Source: Paramoeba atlantica (taxonomy: Eukaryota > Discosea). Taken from it: a stretch of DNA of 64,000 nt. The stretch's first letter is position 1; each line of letters opens with the position of its first letter. The notes under the pieces were generated by a model, which was given only the letters and a program-made list of their open reading frames with translations, ran no database searches and was not told where the DNA came from. Below are positions 1 through 11,065 of the stretch, piece by piece. The DNA lies in contig CDRNVI010000014.1 in NCBI GenBank assembly GCA_977017575.1, positions 372,001 to 436,000 of the forward strand. The letters are read 5' to 3'. The position numbers were made by a program, and so were the translations under genes.

Positions 1-395
1 GGGCTGGAACAAACAAACCAAAAAAGGGTCTCGAAAAGTGGATTCCTATGCGAAAATAGTTATTTTTAGGCTATGCGAAATAATATTGCGATAGTTGAAG
101 TAACAATAATATACATAATGCGAAATGTTTTTTTTGTTTTTACGGAGGTTTTTTTTTCGTGATATCTTAGAGTTCGTCTTGTTTTTCCCTTTCGTAAACG
201 TATTTCTTATAAAATACTGTAATAAATTTATTCTACTGGGTCTTCAACCGTTCAAAACGATTCTACAATCTTAATATTATAATGGCTACACTTTAATATT
301 AAGATTCATTTTTTGGACAATTTAATATTAAGATCTCACTTTAATATTAAGATTCACTGCCCAATCTTAATATTAGCACCTTTCCAATCTTAATA
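1..395. other. AT-rich stretch without a gene
   Basis: No reading frame with recognisable content is visible. TATGCGAAA occurs near 47 and 71 and ATGCGAAA again near 118. The right part holds the palindromic motif cluster listed separately. The stretch ends at the (TAA)n tail of a LINE-D fragment. It could be host intergenic DNA or decayed transposon; nothing decides between these. Confidence 0.5.
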
Positions 396-396
396 T
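266..396. repeat. Six copies of a palindromic AATCTTAATATTAAGAT-type motif
   Basis: The core CTTAATATTA or its complement TAATATTAAG occurs six times in about 130 bp, near 270, 290, 325, 347, 365 and 388. The order is one in one orientation, three in the other, then two in the first. Spacing is irregular (roughly 18-35 bp). The last copy runs into a (TAA)n tract. Confidence 0.7.
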
Positions 397-521
397 TAAT
401 AATAATAATAATAATATACCACTTAGTTCTTAAAAGTGGTTAGGTATCTTTCTGCCATGACTTTGAATGCTACTTTCTTTCTCTTATTCTTTGGTCTGAC
501 GCAAATGCCTTTTGCAGCATT
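396..521 (-). mobile_element. 3'-terminal fragment of LINE-D
   Basis: The plus strand here is the reverse complement of the LINE-D 3' end at about 13855-13975, including the last codons, the hairpin around CCACTTAGTTCTTAAAAGTGG and the (TAA)n tail. I see about one mismatch in 120 bp. It is therefore a recent, strongly 5'-truncated LINE-D insertion on the minus strand, with its tail at 396-416. It abuts the 5' region of A1. Confidence 0.85.
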
Positions 522-2980
522 AGGCCTCGAACGGAGGACAGTGGCGTATCCGTATCAAGAAATCATACGCTGTCGCTGCTAACGCTATCAAAACAGCTTC
601 GAATGCAATGTCCGATGCTGTGTTCGCCACCGAAAATGCTGTGCAACCCGTTGATATGCTCCCCGCTGAAGCTCACGGAGGAATCGACGTCCCTCTTTCG
701 AAGCAACAAAACGATGATTTTCATGCACATATACTGAGCAGAGGTTACACGTACAACGGGGAGGGTTATGTTCACGATGTTCGTGCCTTCGACATTTTCG
801 CAACTGAAAACTCTGCGCCACAAACTTCTGAACACATGGAGCATTGGACAGAACAAACGCGTCTTCCATCACCGCAGCCGGTTGGCATGCATACAATACT
901 CCCGACCATCCAAAACATAATGCATAGCAATTCATCTGATGCAATCCCGATTGTTACGACAGGTGAGGAAACGATGAGCGGAGGTACTGCTTTCCACGAA
1001 TGTATGTCTCCCCCGATACGCGCGGAAAACTCTCCTCGAGAAGAGCCTCGAGAAACTCCTCCTGCCTCGCCGGCCCGCAATTCAGATATCCGTTCAGACG
1101 CCACAGGAAACATCGTCGAACAGCTTCTAAGCGATATTTCACCAACACGAGATTTTCCAATACCAGCAGAATCCGTATGGTATCAAGCCAAAGCCGCGAA
1201 GAAAGGAGACGAAGTCATTGTGGCATGGACCTTTGATCGTCAATCCAAGTTAAATGTATCGATTGGAACAGTGAAGCAGAAAACATCACGAGGAAAGCAT
1301 GGAAAAGTGCAGGTAGAGTACGTAGGTCTCCAGGGCCACAGTCAAGGCCAAAGTTTCTACGGAGTGTTGCCCCCTCATGAAAATGTCCGGGTATACAAAC
1401 TGCTATGGACCGACAGGGAATTCACGGAGGGCACGGCAGAGATCGAGCAAACAACTGCCGTGAACCACACGGAGAAAGATCTGGACTTAGAGCCGCTGCC
1501 CACAATGCGCACAATATCTCCAGAATTCGTACCAGGAGTGGTAACTATTTTCCGTGATATAATACGCGATTACGCGGACAGCAACTATGAATACAGAAAC
1601 CGAATCTGGCATCGATTGATGTCGGCAACGAAGCATTCACTGGCGACAATCAGAGAGAAGAACGGTAGAAAGCGGCGTAAAAGACCCCAGAATAGCGATG
1701 ATATTAGTGACTCAACAATGTCGGCTGACAACCTTGAACGGTCAGACATCCGTGCAATGAAAAAAGCTATTCGCCTCGTTTTGGATGGATGTACCTCGAA
1801 GGCCTCAAAAGTAATTGATATAGACATGCGAAAAGGAACGCTTTCGGACGCGGAAGTGATGACAAAACTCCGAGATCTACACCCTCAGCTACCCTGTACC
1901 TTTAATCTCCCTTCGGATGCGCCGGCCGTAGCTTGCTTTTCGACTGTGGAGTTGCGCGAAGCTGGCAAGAGGCTCTCAAAAGGAGCAGCGCCAGGTCCCT
2001 CAAGAACGACAGATGGGGTTCTTCGCCTCCTTCTGGACGACGAAATCTGTTGTTCTTGTCTGTGTCACATGATAAAAGATTTAGTAAACGGGAATTTGTC
2101 AAAAGATGTCATGCATAGACTCAAGAGAGCTCGGCTCCTGGCGCTACCGAAACCAGACAATAAAATCCGACCGATAGCTATGGGGGAAATCATTTTAAAA
2201 CTAGCAGGGATTCTCCTCCTACAACGCTACGAAAAGACGCTCCCTCCTTTGTTCGCCCCTTTTCAATACGGAGTTATGATGAAAAACGGTTGCGAAAAGG
2301 TAATCCATGAACTGACCGATCTTTACAATACGGGGCACGCTATCCTCTCTGTAGATCTGACCAACGCCTTTAATTCTCCTTCCCGTGATGAGATAGCGAA
2401 ATGCGTTTTTGGAATGTCCACGCTCCGTCCTTTCCGACGCATTTTCACTGCGGAATACGCAGAACCGTCTGAACTGCTATTTTACGGGGCAGATGGCAAG
2501 TTCGCAGGCACCATTCAAAGCTCGGCGGGGGTGCGGCAAGGATCGCCACTTTCAACCCTTTATTTCTGCGCCATGTTGCAGCCGATTCTAGAAACACTTG
2601 CAGAGGAATTTCCAGGGGTGCAGATATTTGCATTTGTCGACGATATCAACATGGCGTCCAGAGATGGGGACCTCTTAGCCAAAGCCTTCGAACGTTTGCG
2701 GAGTCTTCTACTGACACAAATTTACAAGTGGCATTACATAAGTGTGCGTGGTTTGGGGGACAACGGCAATTACCCATCCCGGCAAGACTTGACGCAGCAG
2801 GCGTGAAAACAGATTCAGAATCAACCAAAGTGCTTGGTGCTTTTATTGGTAGTACGCAGCACGTGGACAAGCAGCTATGTGGGAAATTAAGCAAACATCA
2901 ATCTGTTTTTCGTCGGCTCAAGAAAATGGGCATAAACAATGTTTCTACCTTATTCCTATCGAAGTGCATTAATAATTGGT
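522..2980 (+). mobile_element. LINE-A copy A1, 3'-truncated
   Basis: This plus-strand LINE-A copy covers the N-terminal region and RT but ends abruptly at about 2975, within the sequence that follows the RT palm in the other copies (ending SKCIN). The whole C-terminal zinc-binding and RLE part is missing. The frame stays open upstream of the first ATG to about 540, so the 5' end may also be cut. 2981-3254, between A1 and A2, is AT-rich with a short repeat (ATATGAATATCCA twice) and no gene. Confidence 0.8.
608..2980 (+). pseudogene. LINE-A protein, N-terminal domain plus RT, broken
   Basis: The first reading frame runs 608-2806. Residues about 190-275 form the conserved N-terminal LINE-A domain (GDEVIVAW, NVSIGTVK, PPHENVRVYKLLW), followed by a basic GRKRRKRP stretch. 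RT motifs follow: IRPIAMGE near 520, motif A with DLTNAFNSPSRDEI near 580, motif B GVRQGSPLS near 640 and motif C FAFVDD near 680. The match to the other copies then moves to another frame at about 2712-2725 and continues (HKCAWFGG, KVLGAFIG) to about 2975. So there is one frameshift plus loss of the endonuclease end. ATG 608 is the first methionine, but in-frame codons precede it and the true start is uncertain. Confidence 0.8.
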
Positions 2981-3261
2981 ATTAAGACCATAATATTTAC
3001 TCCATAATACATTAATAGATTATGATTTTTTGGCCAGTCAGGTTTAGCATCATTTATTTCCTAGTGTTCAGAATCCCTATTCAAATATAATCCCTCCTGA
3101 ATTTCAATCCGTATACTTTTATGTTTTTTTACGTGTACGCTTCGATTACCTTCACAAGATCTATTAATGAAAATAATAATTAATGAAAATAATATGAATA
3201 TCCAACAACAACAACAATATGAATATCCATAATAAAAATTTGAGTTGGGCTTCTGGGGTGT

Positions 3262-4048
3262 CTAAAACCGAAGTCCTCCTATCCAGTTTTCTTTCGGAAT
3301 ATATTCACGCAGTTGAGATACTACGGTATATGCCCCCATCTTCTCGATTTCAAGTTGAAGAGCATGACGTACATTTTCGTAATTCGCTTGGGCCCGGTGA
3401 GCGAGTGCTTTCAAAAGGGCTTTTGTATCGCTGTGCAGAAGGCCACAGTCTGTAGTGGCCAAACATCGAAAAGAATCGCTATCAACGCCTTTTTCAGTGA
3501 CATATTTCTTGATCTTTCGGTCAATTGCTTGTTGTAAGAGAGCGTTGCTGGTCTGTTTGACGTAGCTCGTGCAGCAAGTGTGGACGACTGTGAAATCGTA
3601 TAGGACCTCGCCCATGTGAGGCCACATAATGGCAATATCTGGGCCGGAACGTATTCGTCGAGCTTTACACGGGTGTTGTTCTGACACTTCCGCGGAGATG
3701 GTGCATTTGCATTTGGTACAATAGTATGATGAATGAATACGCGGTTCAATGACGGAAGGCAAGCCTGCTTTGGAGCATAATTCTGCAAGATAGCGGACAA
3801 TGTGGGAATGTTTCCGCGTACAATTCATCCCAGAGCAATGGGATCCCAGAGCAACGGGAACAGCCTGCGACGTGAGGAATAATGTTGGAAAGAGATTCTT
3901 GACTGCAGCAACCCGGGCATGTAATCTTTGCAGGTGTTTTTGACAGGCTGATGCCCAAGCGCATCTTGAGTGTGTAGCGAAAGAGGTAGGGATTGACATA
4001 GTTACTCGTGCTTTCCAGATGAAAATTGGATTCCTTCGTGCGCTTCAA
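3262..4048 (-). pseudogene. A2 C-terminal zinc-binding and restriction-like endonuclease region
   Basis: The frames show CPGCC, then IIPHVAGCSRCSG (a CCHC-type cluster), then NCTRKHSHIVRYL and the endonuclease core RSGPDIAIMW with LYDFTVVH, matching the PD and D positions of RLE-type LINE endonucleases such as those of R2 and CRE. A 16-bp tandem duplication (GATCCCAGAGCAATGG-like, about 3836-3866) shifts the frame between the CCHC cluster and the endonuclease. The sequence ends in SQLREYIPKENW, the usual LINE-A C-terminus. Confidence 0.75.
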
Positions 4049-5667
4049 GGTGTGTTCAATCTCAGTGTTTTTCTGCAGTTCTGCCAGTTGTTTTTCATGT
4101 TCATTGCTTATTTTCTTTTTGAGTAGCCTTTGCGAGAGTTCTCCGCGGCTCTGAGCTTTTTCTATTGCCTTGACTCCGCCTGTAATATCTACCGGAGCGT
4201 AAATGGGTTTAAATTGCTCTTCGATAGATGTTCGGGCAGATTCAAAACAAAATTTCTGCTTCAGAGTGGAAGAAATCAGACCTAATCCACCAAGTTTTTG
4301 AGGAAGTGCTGCGAGTTTGAGTGCATTTTCGTCGGCACCGCACCATTTTTGTAAAACTCTATGAACCTGTGTTTCAAAAGATTGTGCAAGCCGGAGGGTG
4401 GCATTTGGTCAATGGACTCGCAAATGGTAATCTTGTCGCGGGATTGTGCATCTTCGCAGAATGGCGAGAGATAGGTTACTTGGACCCATGAGCAAAAGGC
4501 AACGAAAGAGGCATTTGTGTTTTTCCATTTTCTGCAGGAGAAGATTCTCTACAACTTCATCTGCGCCGATGTAAGCTCCAAGAATTTTTATTGCATCGGT
4601 ACGGAAGTTGACACCTAGTTGTTCCAGCGGCAAGGGTACATCGGTTCGTGGAGTATCTTTCTGGAACCATTCGCACTTTTGAAACTTAACATGCAGATTG
4701 AGCTCTCCAGTGATTTCGCGTAAATGGAGGAAAGCTGCCTCGAGCGATTGCACATTTTTTGAACTCAGGGTCACGTCATCTTGGTATGCCCGAATTTTGA
4801 CATCAGGGTATAGACTTGCGACTTCTCGAAGTGGGGCTTGTAAAAGTGCGCAAAAATACATGGAAGATAGAGCGGAGCCCTGACGAATACCAGATGTGCT
4901 TTCAATGGTTGCGAAAAGAGAGTTGTGCGCGAAAAAGAGTAACTCTGACGGAAGCCCATATTCCAAATAGAACAATCGCATGAAAGGTTTGAATATGGAG
5001 TTTTCCGTCAGGGCCTGTGCAATGGTATCGCGTCGTGGCGTATTGTAGGCGTTGCTGAAATCGACCGCGAGCAACGCATGTCCATCTTCGTATTCTTGTA
5101 GCAACTCATGAATGATTGATTCGCAGGCATTCTAAACAACACTCCTCGTTGGATTGGCGCAAAGAAAGCTTTTAATGAAGATTCATGTCGCTGAAGTAGT
5201 ATAGACCCACAAATTTTAAGGATGGTGTCTCCCATGGCAACTGGACGTATCCCATTCTGTGGCATCGGAAGGGCAATTATTCGACATCGAGTGAGACGTT
5301 TCCGAACACATAGCGGAATTTCATCGTTGATAACGTCCCGAATCATGTGGCACAATGAGAGGCTTGATTCATCGTCGTCCCCAAGTAAACGCATCATACT
5401 CTCGCTGAGCCCGCTTGGTCCTGGTGAAGCTCCCCGAGCTAACTTGTCGACGGCTAGCCGAAGTTCCGATTTCTCTACTATGCCAATGCGTGGAAAATCG
5501 GTTTCCGGGATTTGAATGGCATGGCCCTCAGGATGTAGCTCCTTCAATTTCTGAACTTTTTCGTCGGCTGTATTTTGATGTTCATGCGCTCGTTGGCGCA
5601 GAGATACAGCCCTGGATGCGACAGCCGATATCATCGGCACAATCCGTATTGACGGATGTCGCACCAA
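4020..5667 (-). pseudogene. A2 reverse transcriptase region
   Basis: Upstream frame 5008-5667 has SPGPSGLSESMMRLL and IRPVAMGDTILKICGS. The frame then changes near 5145. The next frame, 4409-5104, has motif A AVDFSNAYNTPRRD, motif B GIRQGSALS and motif C IRAYQDDVTL, so the YxDD box reads YQDD. A TGA stop follows at about 4413, where the other copies have a sense codon after RVH; beyond it the same frame continues through the thumb (LGGLGLISS) to about 4000. I count at least one frameshift and one stop here. A dead copy. Confidence 0.75.
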
Positions 5668-6015
5668 GGGGGTTTAGCTCGGACTCTGTCGGTAGAGGGG
5701 GTCCAGGCAACTCGCCCTCTCTTTACGCAGCCGGAGGGGCGCACTGCAACCGACTCGGTCCCAGTCGGTAGAGGTGGTCCAGGCAACTCACCACCTCTTT
5801 ACGCAGCCGGAGGGGCGCACTGCAACCGACCGCTGCCTCGCGATAATGCGAGGCAGAGCCACGCCCAGTGGTCCTCAAGGGAGGCCACCATGGCGCATGT
5901 CTCCCCGGGAAGAAAAGGGCGCGAAGGGAAGAAAGCCGGGGAGGGAAGAAAACCCACTCAAGGAGTGAGCCGGGGAGGGGTGATGGGGTGGAAGCGCGTC
6001 CCCACAGAGTCCCTA
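5660..6015. repeat. Structured insert with two tandem covarying units inside A2
   Basis: About 355 bp interrupt A2 between its N-terminal domain and RT. Two units of about 68 bp (near 5692-5756 and 5765-5830) each start GTCGGTAGAGG and end GCAACCGAC. Each can form a closing stem GTCGGT/ACCGAC, a hairpin, and a GCAG/CTGC hairpin. The middle hairpin is GAGGGGG with CCCTCTC in unit 1 but GAGGTGGT with ACCACCTC in unit 2, so both sides changed together. A further perfect hairpin TGCCTCGC/GCGAGGCA follows near 5834-5855, then GTGG-CCTC/GAGGCCAC near 5870. No poly(A) tail or target duplication is evident. It may be a SINE or a retroposed structured RNA; origin unknown. Confidence 0.6.
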
Positions 6016-6791
6016 TATACGTTGTCAATGATGCGGGTGGCTTTCCCCAGATCCGAAGCTCGGGCGGTCGTCAATGCGTTTCTTATCGAGCGTCTGTCGA
6101 CCTGCAGTTCTTCGCGTTCATCTGCACTGAGATTGCATTCTGTTGATAGTTCCTCTGTCTTGCGTGCGTGTCCTATACTTTGTTTCCGTCGAGACATTTG
6201 ACGAACTGTAGCCAGCGAATCTCGGGGTGCGTTCAGGAATTTATGCCATATTGCTGCTTTTTCAGAGTCGAGTTTCACGGCGGAATAGCCTCGAATGATT
6301 GCGCGGAAGATAGCCACGACATGGACTGAGAAGGATGAATCGATTTGCGCCATGGGTGGAAGAGGTTCGAGGTCGCTTCGACCATCTTCACTAGAAATGT
6401 TGTCCGCCTGTTCCTCCAAGTTTCTTATTGTCGTCTCAACTTTAAGCAGTTTAGTGGCTCGTAGACTATAGATTTTGATTTTGTTGGACTGAGGAAGATA
6501 AAGGAAACCATTTGGGCCTTCGTTCCCTGGAGCAGGTTCGTAGGATATCTTGATTCTCACATTTCCTTTTCGCGCAGATCGACCGACAACGATACCTTTT
6601 GAAGTGTATGTTGCGGCATTCTGTCGGAATCCCCATTCGATTACACATTCCGTCCCTTTTCCCCACTTAGACACAACGTTGTGTACATGGTCCGCTGACT
6701 TTGAGCTGCTGCTCCGTGTCGCCATCTCTCGCTCTGCTTCGCACTCGCTGTCTAACAACATCCCGTAATATCTCGGAGCCATTTCTCCCAT
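5958..6791 (-). pseudogene. A2 N-terminal domain
   Basis: The frame starts MGEMAPRYYG at 6791 and carries the conserved LINE-A N-terminal domain (KGTECVIEWGF, SKGIVVG, VRIKISYE, NKIKIYSLR), then DLEPLPPMAQIDSSFSVHVVAIFRAIIRGY, which matches the segment before the RT in A1, A3 and A4. After TRIIDN the frame enters the structured insert and the similarity stops. The domain looks like a small beta-rich fold; its function is unknown. The start codon is simply the first ATG and is not otherwise supported. Confidence 0.65.
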
Positions 6792-6952
6792 GAAATCCTA
6801 TAAGCTCTCACAGCAGGAAGTCACGTAGGATAATGAGAAATGAGAAATGTTCACCTTCCCCCCTTCTCTCAATTTTCGAAGAGAAACTATCCCAAAAATG
6901 ATATATATTGTATTCTATTCTTTTGAATACTTTATATCCTTAATGTTATGTT

Positions 6953-7730
6953 ATGTGGCCCATAGCTGAGGGCCAACTGGCAAAAGGAAAGGCTTCTGGA
7001 TCAGACGGAATGCCAATTGAAGCGTATTGTGCTCTGGCTGAAAACGATGAATTCTGCAATTGCCTGCTTGCTCTTATAAATGGAGTTTTTCGCACGGGAC
7101 ATATGCCTATTATTTGGAAAGAAATTGTACATATCCCTATCCCCAAGAAGGGTGATCTTTCGGAGCTAAAGAACTGGAGGGCGATATGTTTGATAAATCA
7201 TGTAGTCAAGCTTATGAATCGGATGATACTGAATCGACTGCAACCAGAGATTGAACCCCGCTTACGCAATACTCAATTCGGGTTCAGACCATTACGATCA
7301 GCTGTAGGAGCACAAGCGATATTTACCGAGATACTACATAAAGCATTGCGCGGACCCCAAAATGTGTACATTGGCTATATAGACTACAAGAGTGCATTCC
7401 CGTCAGTATCGCATCGAGCTATTGAGGCTGCACTGAAAGCCTTTTTAGTCCCTCCTGGGCTAAGTAAGCTCATAATGGCTTCTTACGCGTCACCCACAGG
7501 ATTTGTTAGAACCCCGTTTGGAAATACGGAAAATTTTGAGATAACATCAGGGGTACTTCAAGGTGACGTGTTGGCCCCGTTCCTTTTCATTATGTGTATT
7601 GATCGTGTGCTGGAAAGGGTTACAAGGAATCCAGATTTTGGCCTCACGCTCTTTAAAACAGGAACCAAAAGTAGAGGAGTGAAGAAAACTCGCATTACCG
7701 ATCTAAATTACGCCGACGATATTGCAGAAT
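6953..7730 (+). pseudogene. LINE-D reverse transcriptase, upstream part
   Basis: The frame reads KGKASGSDGMPIEAY, then IPIPKKGDLSELKNWRAICL, FGFRPLRSAVGA, motif A YIDYKSAFPSVSH, motif B SGVLQGDVLAPFLF and motif C LNYADDIAEL, classical landmarks of an I/ingi-type LINE RT. The ATG at 6953 comes from the flanking TGTTA repeat and is not a real start. The frame is cut by DIRS-1 directly after the catalytic YADD, within ADDIAE. Confidence 0.85.
7724..7730 (+). repeat. GCAGAAT at the left edge of DIRS-1
   Basis: GCAGAAT occurs at 7724-7730 and again at 12403-12409, bracketing DIRS-1. In LINE-D the uninterrupted reading would need it only once. It is either a short target duplication or a stretch of identity used by the tyrosine recombinase. 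Confidence 0.6.
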
Positions 7731-8136
7731 TGCGCCTCGCATCATAGGACAAATAAATTCAAACAGAAACAAATCTCCTATAGTATGTTCAACCTCATCA
7801 CTTTACTTTCAACCTATTCATATCATGATGTACATTATCAGATATCTTACTCCTGTGATTCACATTCAGATTCATATTACACATTCATATCTCGTTTTCA
7901 TACCTCAACATATTCACCTTCTTGGTCACTTGCGAACGGGTAGTCCACCCCACGCGGGGACCACCCAATCGCTAGTCCCTCGTACGTTCCATTCACCCTT
8001 TCGCACGTCCAGTTTGCTGCCGTCGTTGATTTAAATGTTCTCTTTTTTTTTTTTTTTTTTTCCTTTTTTCGGGGTTAGGGGGGGTATTTTTTTTTATTTG
8101 TGTGTTGTATTATGTATTGCGTGCATCTATTTACTA

Positions 8137-10502
8137 TCAATAATGTCCTCGGCTTACTGGGTCTGCAGGATTATTTTCGGATGATACATAACGCGGGGAT
8201 ATTGCGAAGCCATGTCGTCGAAGCGTTTTCAATACTGCTTTTAATTCTGTTGTAATACCATCTGATTTTGAGACCTGTCGTTTCATCGCAGCTAAGCAGG
8301 AGGTATTGTCTATATACAAGTCGATACACGTGTCGCGATTAAAGTGATGAACGAAGTGCTCCAAAACAAGACGAACGGCCCTCGCCTCCGCTTTGTTGAC
8401 TTCGTACTCGTATTCCTCCAGCACACAGCATTTGCCCATAATCTAAGTATAGAACGGCGCCCCATCCCTTGGACGAGGCATCTGTAAATAACGTGTGATT
8501 GTGCGGAACGGCATCTGGGTGCGGCAAAGGGGTTACAGGAATATTACTCGTCAACTTTTTATTCCATCTGGTCAATGAGATTCCGACATAAGCAGGCAAC
8601 ATTGCGCGTTTAATTCCCAAATCTGGATTCCGATTTATCGTACTCGTATTTATCTCCAGCACACAGCATTTGCCCATAATCTAAGTATAGAACGGCGCCC
8701 CATCCCTTGGACGAGGCATCTGTAAATAACGTGTGATTGTGCGGAACGGCATCTGGGTGCGGCAAAGGGGTTACAGGAATATTACTCGTCAACTTTTTAT
8801 TCCATCTGGTCAATGAGATTCCGACATAAGCAGGCAACATTGCGCGTTTAATTCCCAAATCTGGATTCCGATTTAATGCATTTATGCGTCGTCGAACAAT
8901 TTTCAATATCATGTGATACTCCGGTAACGGTTCTCCCAAAATTCCGGATGCATATATCATTCTACCTACAGCTGATTCTAAATCGTCGTATGTTATCGTA
9001 CGGAAACTATGTTTTCTCAACCGTGCTACAATTTTCGGCACAAGCGCTACTTTCTTCTCGCGATGTAAATATGACACTCCATTGAAAATATAATTTTGTT
9101 GGGGAGGAGTCCCGTGGTCTTTAAATCTTGCATTTATGAATGATGACCTGCGATCTACGAATTCACCGAACTTACTCGCCGTCTGGAAATCCCCGGCAAA
9201 ACGAATTCCATCAATGTAAACATCGGCGCCTTTTACCGGAAATCTATCTTCTTTTGAACAGTATTGCGGGTCGCCAGCCAAAACTGCGGTAATCGAATGC
9301 ATCAACTCTGGAGCACATCGATGTCCCATGGGCATAACTGTTAGTTCATACAAGTGGCCGTCACCTGATCGAAAACGAAATTTTGCTCTCGAGTCAATTG
9401 GAATTCCTACTTGATAAAAACTGCATGCGAGATCCCTTTTAATTCCGTAATCTTGCTTCACCTGGTGTAAATAGTAGGCAGCATGTCGTAAAGGAATGGA
9501 AGGCACGTACGATTCCCGAATTCGAGCGTTGTCTGCTCTCGTCCATGCGATGAATCTTCTTCTTTCACAGATACCATCGTCACCGTCAGGCTCCACTACA
9601 GTGAATGGAATGACCCATTGATTTGTCGGGCGTTTTGTCTCTTGTTCGTGGGACACTTTCGATACAAAGCCTGCGTCAATTAACAACTGTACATCGCTTA
9701 ATGGGACAGAGAAAAATTGAGGAGATTCTTTTTCTGGTTCTGGTAACAGATCAAACATTTCACGTCGTAGGTACTCGCAGCGCTGACGCGTTTCCTCATT
9801 CATTAAACTCATGACTCGTTTGAAATTAATTTGTGGAATGTCAAATTTCACATGTAGCGGTAAATGAAAATTCTCTTTCGTCGCTAGCTTGGTAGCTCTT
9901 TTAGTTCGCACGATAGTATGCTTGATTTTCTCCTGCGGCATGTCCCGCAGGAACTCGCGAAATAAAGACCCTGATTCTATAGCGTTTTCAGGAGGGAGGT
10001 CGCTTTTGCGGTTCCCAACGCCAAAGCTGTTGTCACTGGGTCGCTGTTGTATCGGAGGAGTGATTCGATCTCTTGATGCTTCGCCAAATTTTTCAAATCT
10101 TCCAATGTTAAGTTTCCCTGTGCTACCTCTCGAAATAGCATTGTAATTGCCCCCCTCTTGGCTGAATGAGTCCCGAACCCCGCACCTAGAATGTCGCGAA
10201 TCTTGCTGTCCATCTTTCGCACTGTTGTTCGACACAGGACGTCGTAAGACTTCAGAATACGTAGGTGATCCGCTATTTCGAGAGTTCCCTGTCCCGATAT
10301 GACTGTATACATTGATTTTTTCCACGGGTTGCATCTTGAGGTCTTTGTGCCTCGACCCCACCATATTATGATCCGGTTGGAGTTTACTTCCACAAAATTT
10401 TCCTTTCGCAGGGCAGCCGTTTCGCTCCATCTCGATGCACTCTTCCAACATATTAGCATTGTGACACTTTCGTTCGCCTCCAGGTTTGATCTTAGACGAC
10501 AA
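8137..10502 (-). pseudogene. DIRS-1 RT and RNase H region (fossil)
   Basis: The region shows an RT of the DIRS/LTR-related type (RRRFIAWTRADN, KRDLACSFYQVGIP, LTVMPMGHRCAPE, VYIDGIRFAG) followed by RNase H sequence (TLFTDASSKGWGAVLY and, further on, DLYIDNTSCLAAMKR). This is the catalytic part of the element, acting on its RNA template. Its upstream part overlaps the recombinase frame, an arrangement the family is known for. The region is broken in its RNase H part. Confidence 0.8.
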
Positions 10503-10957
10503 AGAAGGTGTGGTGTCAGCGGCGTCATTTGGTGCATCGGCTCTCCCGCTCCCTCTGCTTGCAGGGCTCGAACAAAGAACTTGAGTGGATTTATGTTAGC
10601 ACCCGCTAGGTTGAATAAGGTCATGAGATTTCTGCCGTACGTTAACCTGGTCTGCACTGATATTGGTAACATCTGCAAGAACGTTACCGCGTGGATTGGA
10701 TTTCGTTCGATTCTTCGCCACGTACAGAATCCCTGAAACCTTTCCCATAGACGCGCACGAGTTGACCAAGTCCCGCTTGCCCACATCGACGCCATGGCGT
10801 CCAGCGCTATCCGTACTTCGTGCGTTACCAAAGTCACTCCCATGAGATGTTGTGTCAATTTCCTTCTCGCTTGGTTTGATTGTTGCAAACTCAAAACTCC
10901 TCCGTATACTTGCGTCGAGTTCACCAACCTTCCGTTCAAGTTTACTGAGCTTGTCAC
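9977..10957 (-). CDS. DIRS-1 tyrosine recombinase (fossil)
   Basis: The frame of 326 residues has the tyrosine recombinase signature residues in order: arginine in SASRWSET, histidine and arginine in THSAKRGA, and histidine then tyrosine in AKHQEIESLLRYN. DIRS-order elements use such an enzyme, instead of an integrase or endonuclease, to insert circular copies. It aligns over its length with the DIRS-2 recombinase. Confidence 0.85.
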   Translation of the reverse strand: MTSSVNLNGRLVNSTQVYGGVLSLQQSNQARRKLTQHLMGVTLVTHEVRIALDAMASMWASGTWSTRARLWERFQGFCTWRRIERNPIHAVTFLQMLPISVQTRLTYGRNLMTLFNLAGANINPLKFFVRALQAEGAGEPMHQMTPLTPHLLCRLRSNLEANESVTMLICWKSASRWSETAALRKENFVEVNSNRIIIWWGRGTKTSRCNPWKKSMYTVISGQGTLEIADHLRILKSYDVLCRTTVRKMDSKIRDILGAGFGTHSAKRGAITMLFREVAQGNLTLEDLKNLAKHQEIESLLRYNSDPVTTALALGTAKATSLLKTL

Positions 10958-11065
10958 ATATTCCCCTGAACAATTCTTGAAACGTTTGGTTACTAGCGAG
11001 GTTTCCGCCCCAAAGCGCCCCCGTTTCCGGGGGGCCGGGACACTGGCAATTTTCGGGTGGTCGTC

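Larger units (their letters stand above)
3255..6900 (-). mobile_element. LINE-A copy A2, divergent and broken, with a structured insert
   Basis: This minus-strand copy is the most diverged of the longer LINE-A copies and defines a subgroup to which fragments A8 and A10 also belong. Coding order from the right: N-terminal domain (5958-6791), an inserted structured block (about 5660-6015), RT fingers (5008-5667), RT palm (4409-5104), thumb region, then zinc-binding and RLE end (to 3262). The 5' flank at 6872-6900 carries a 29-bp sequence with a TTCTCT/AGAGAA hairpin that recurs 5' of A4. The interval 6900-6950 is AT-rich with no gene. Confidence 0.8.

Noticed and set aside
5680-5840. tRNA gene pair in the A2 insert
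   Set aside because: The D-arm-like TAGCTC...GTCGGTAGAG is suggestive, but there is no acceptor stem, no T-arm or B box (GGTTCGA) and no anticodon arm of the right size.
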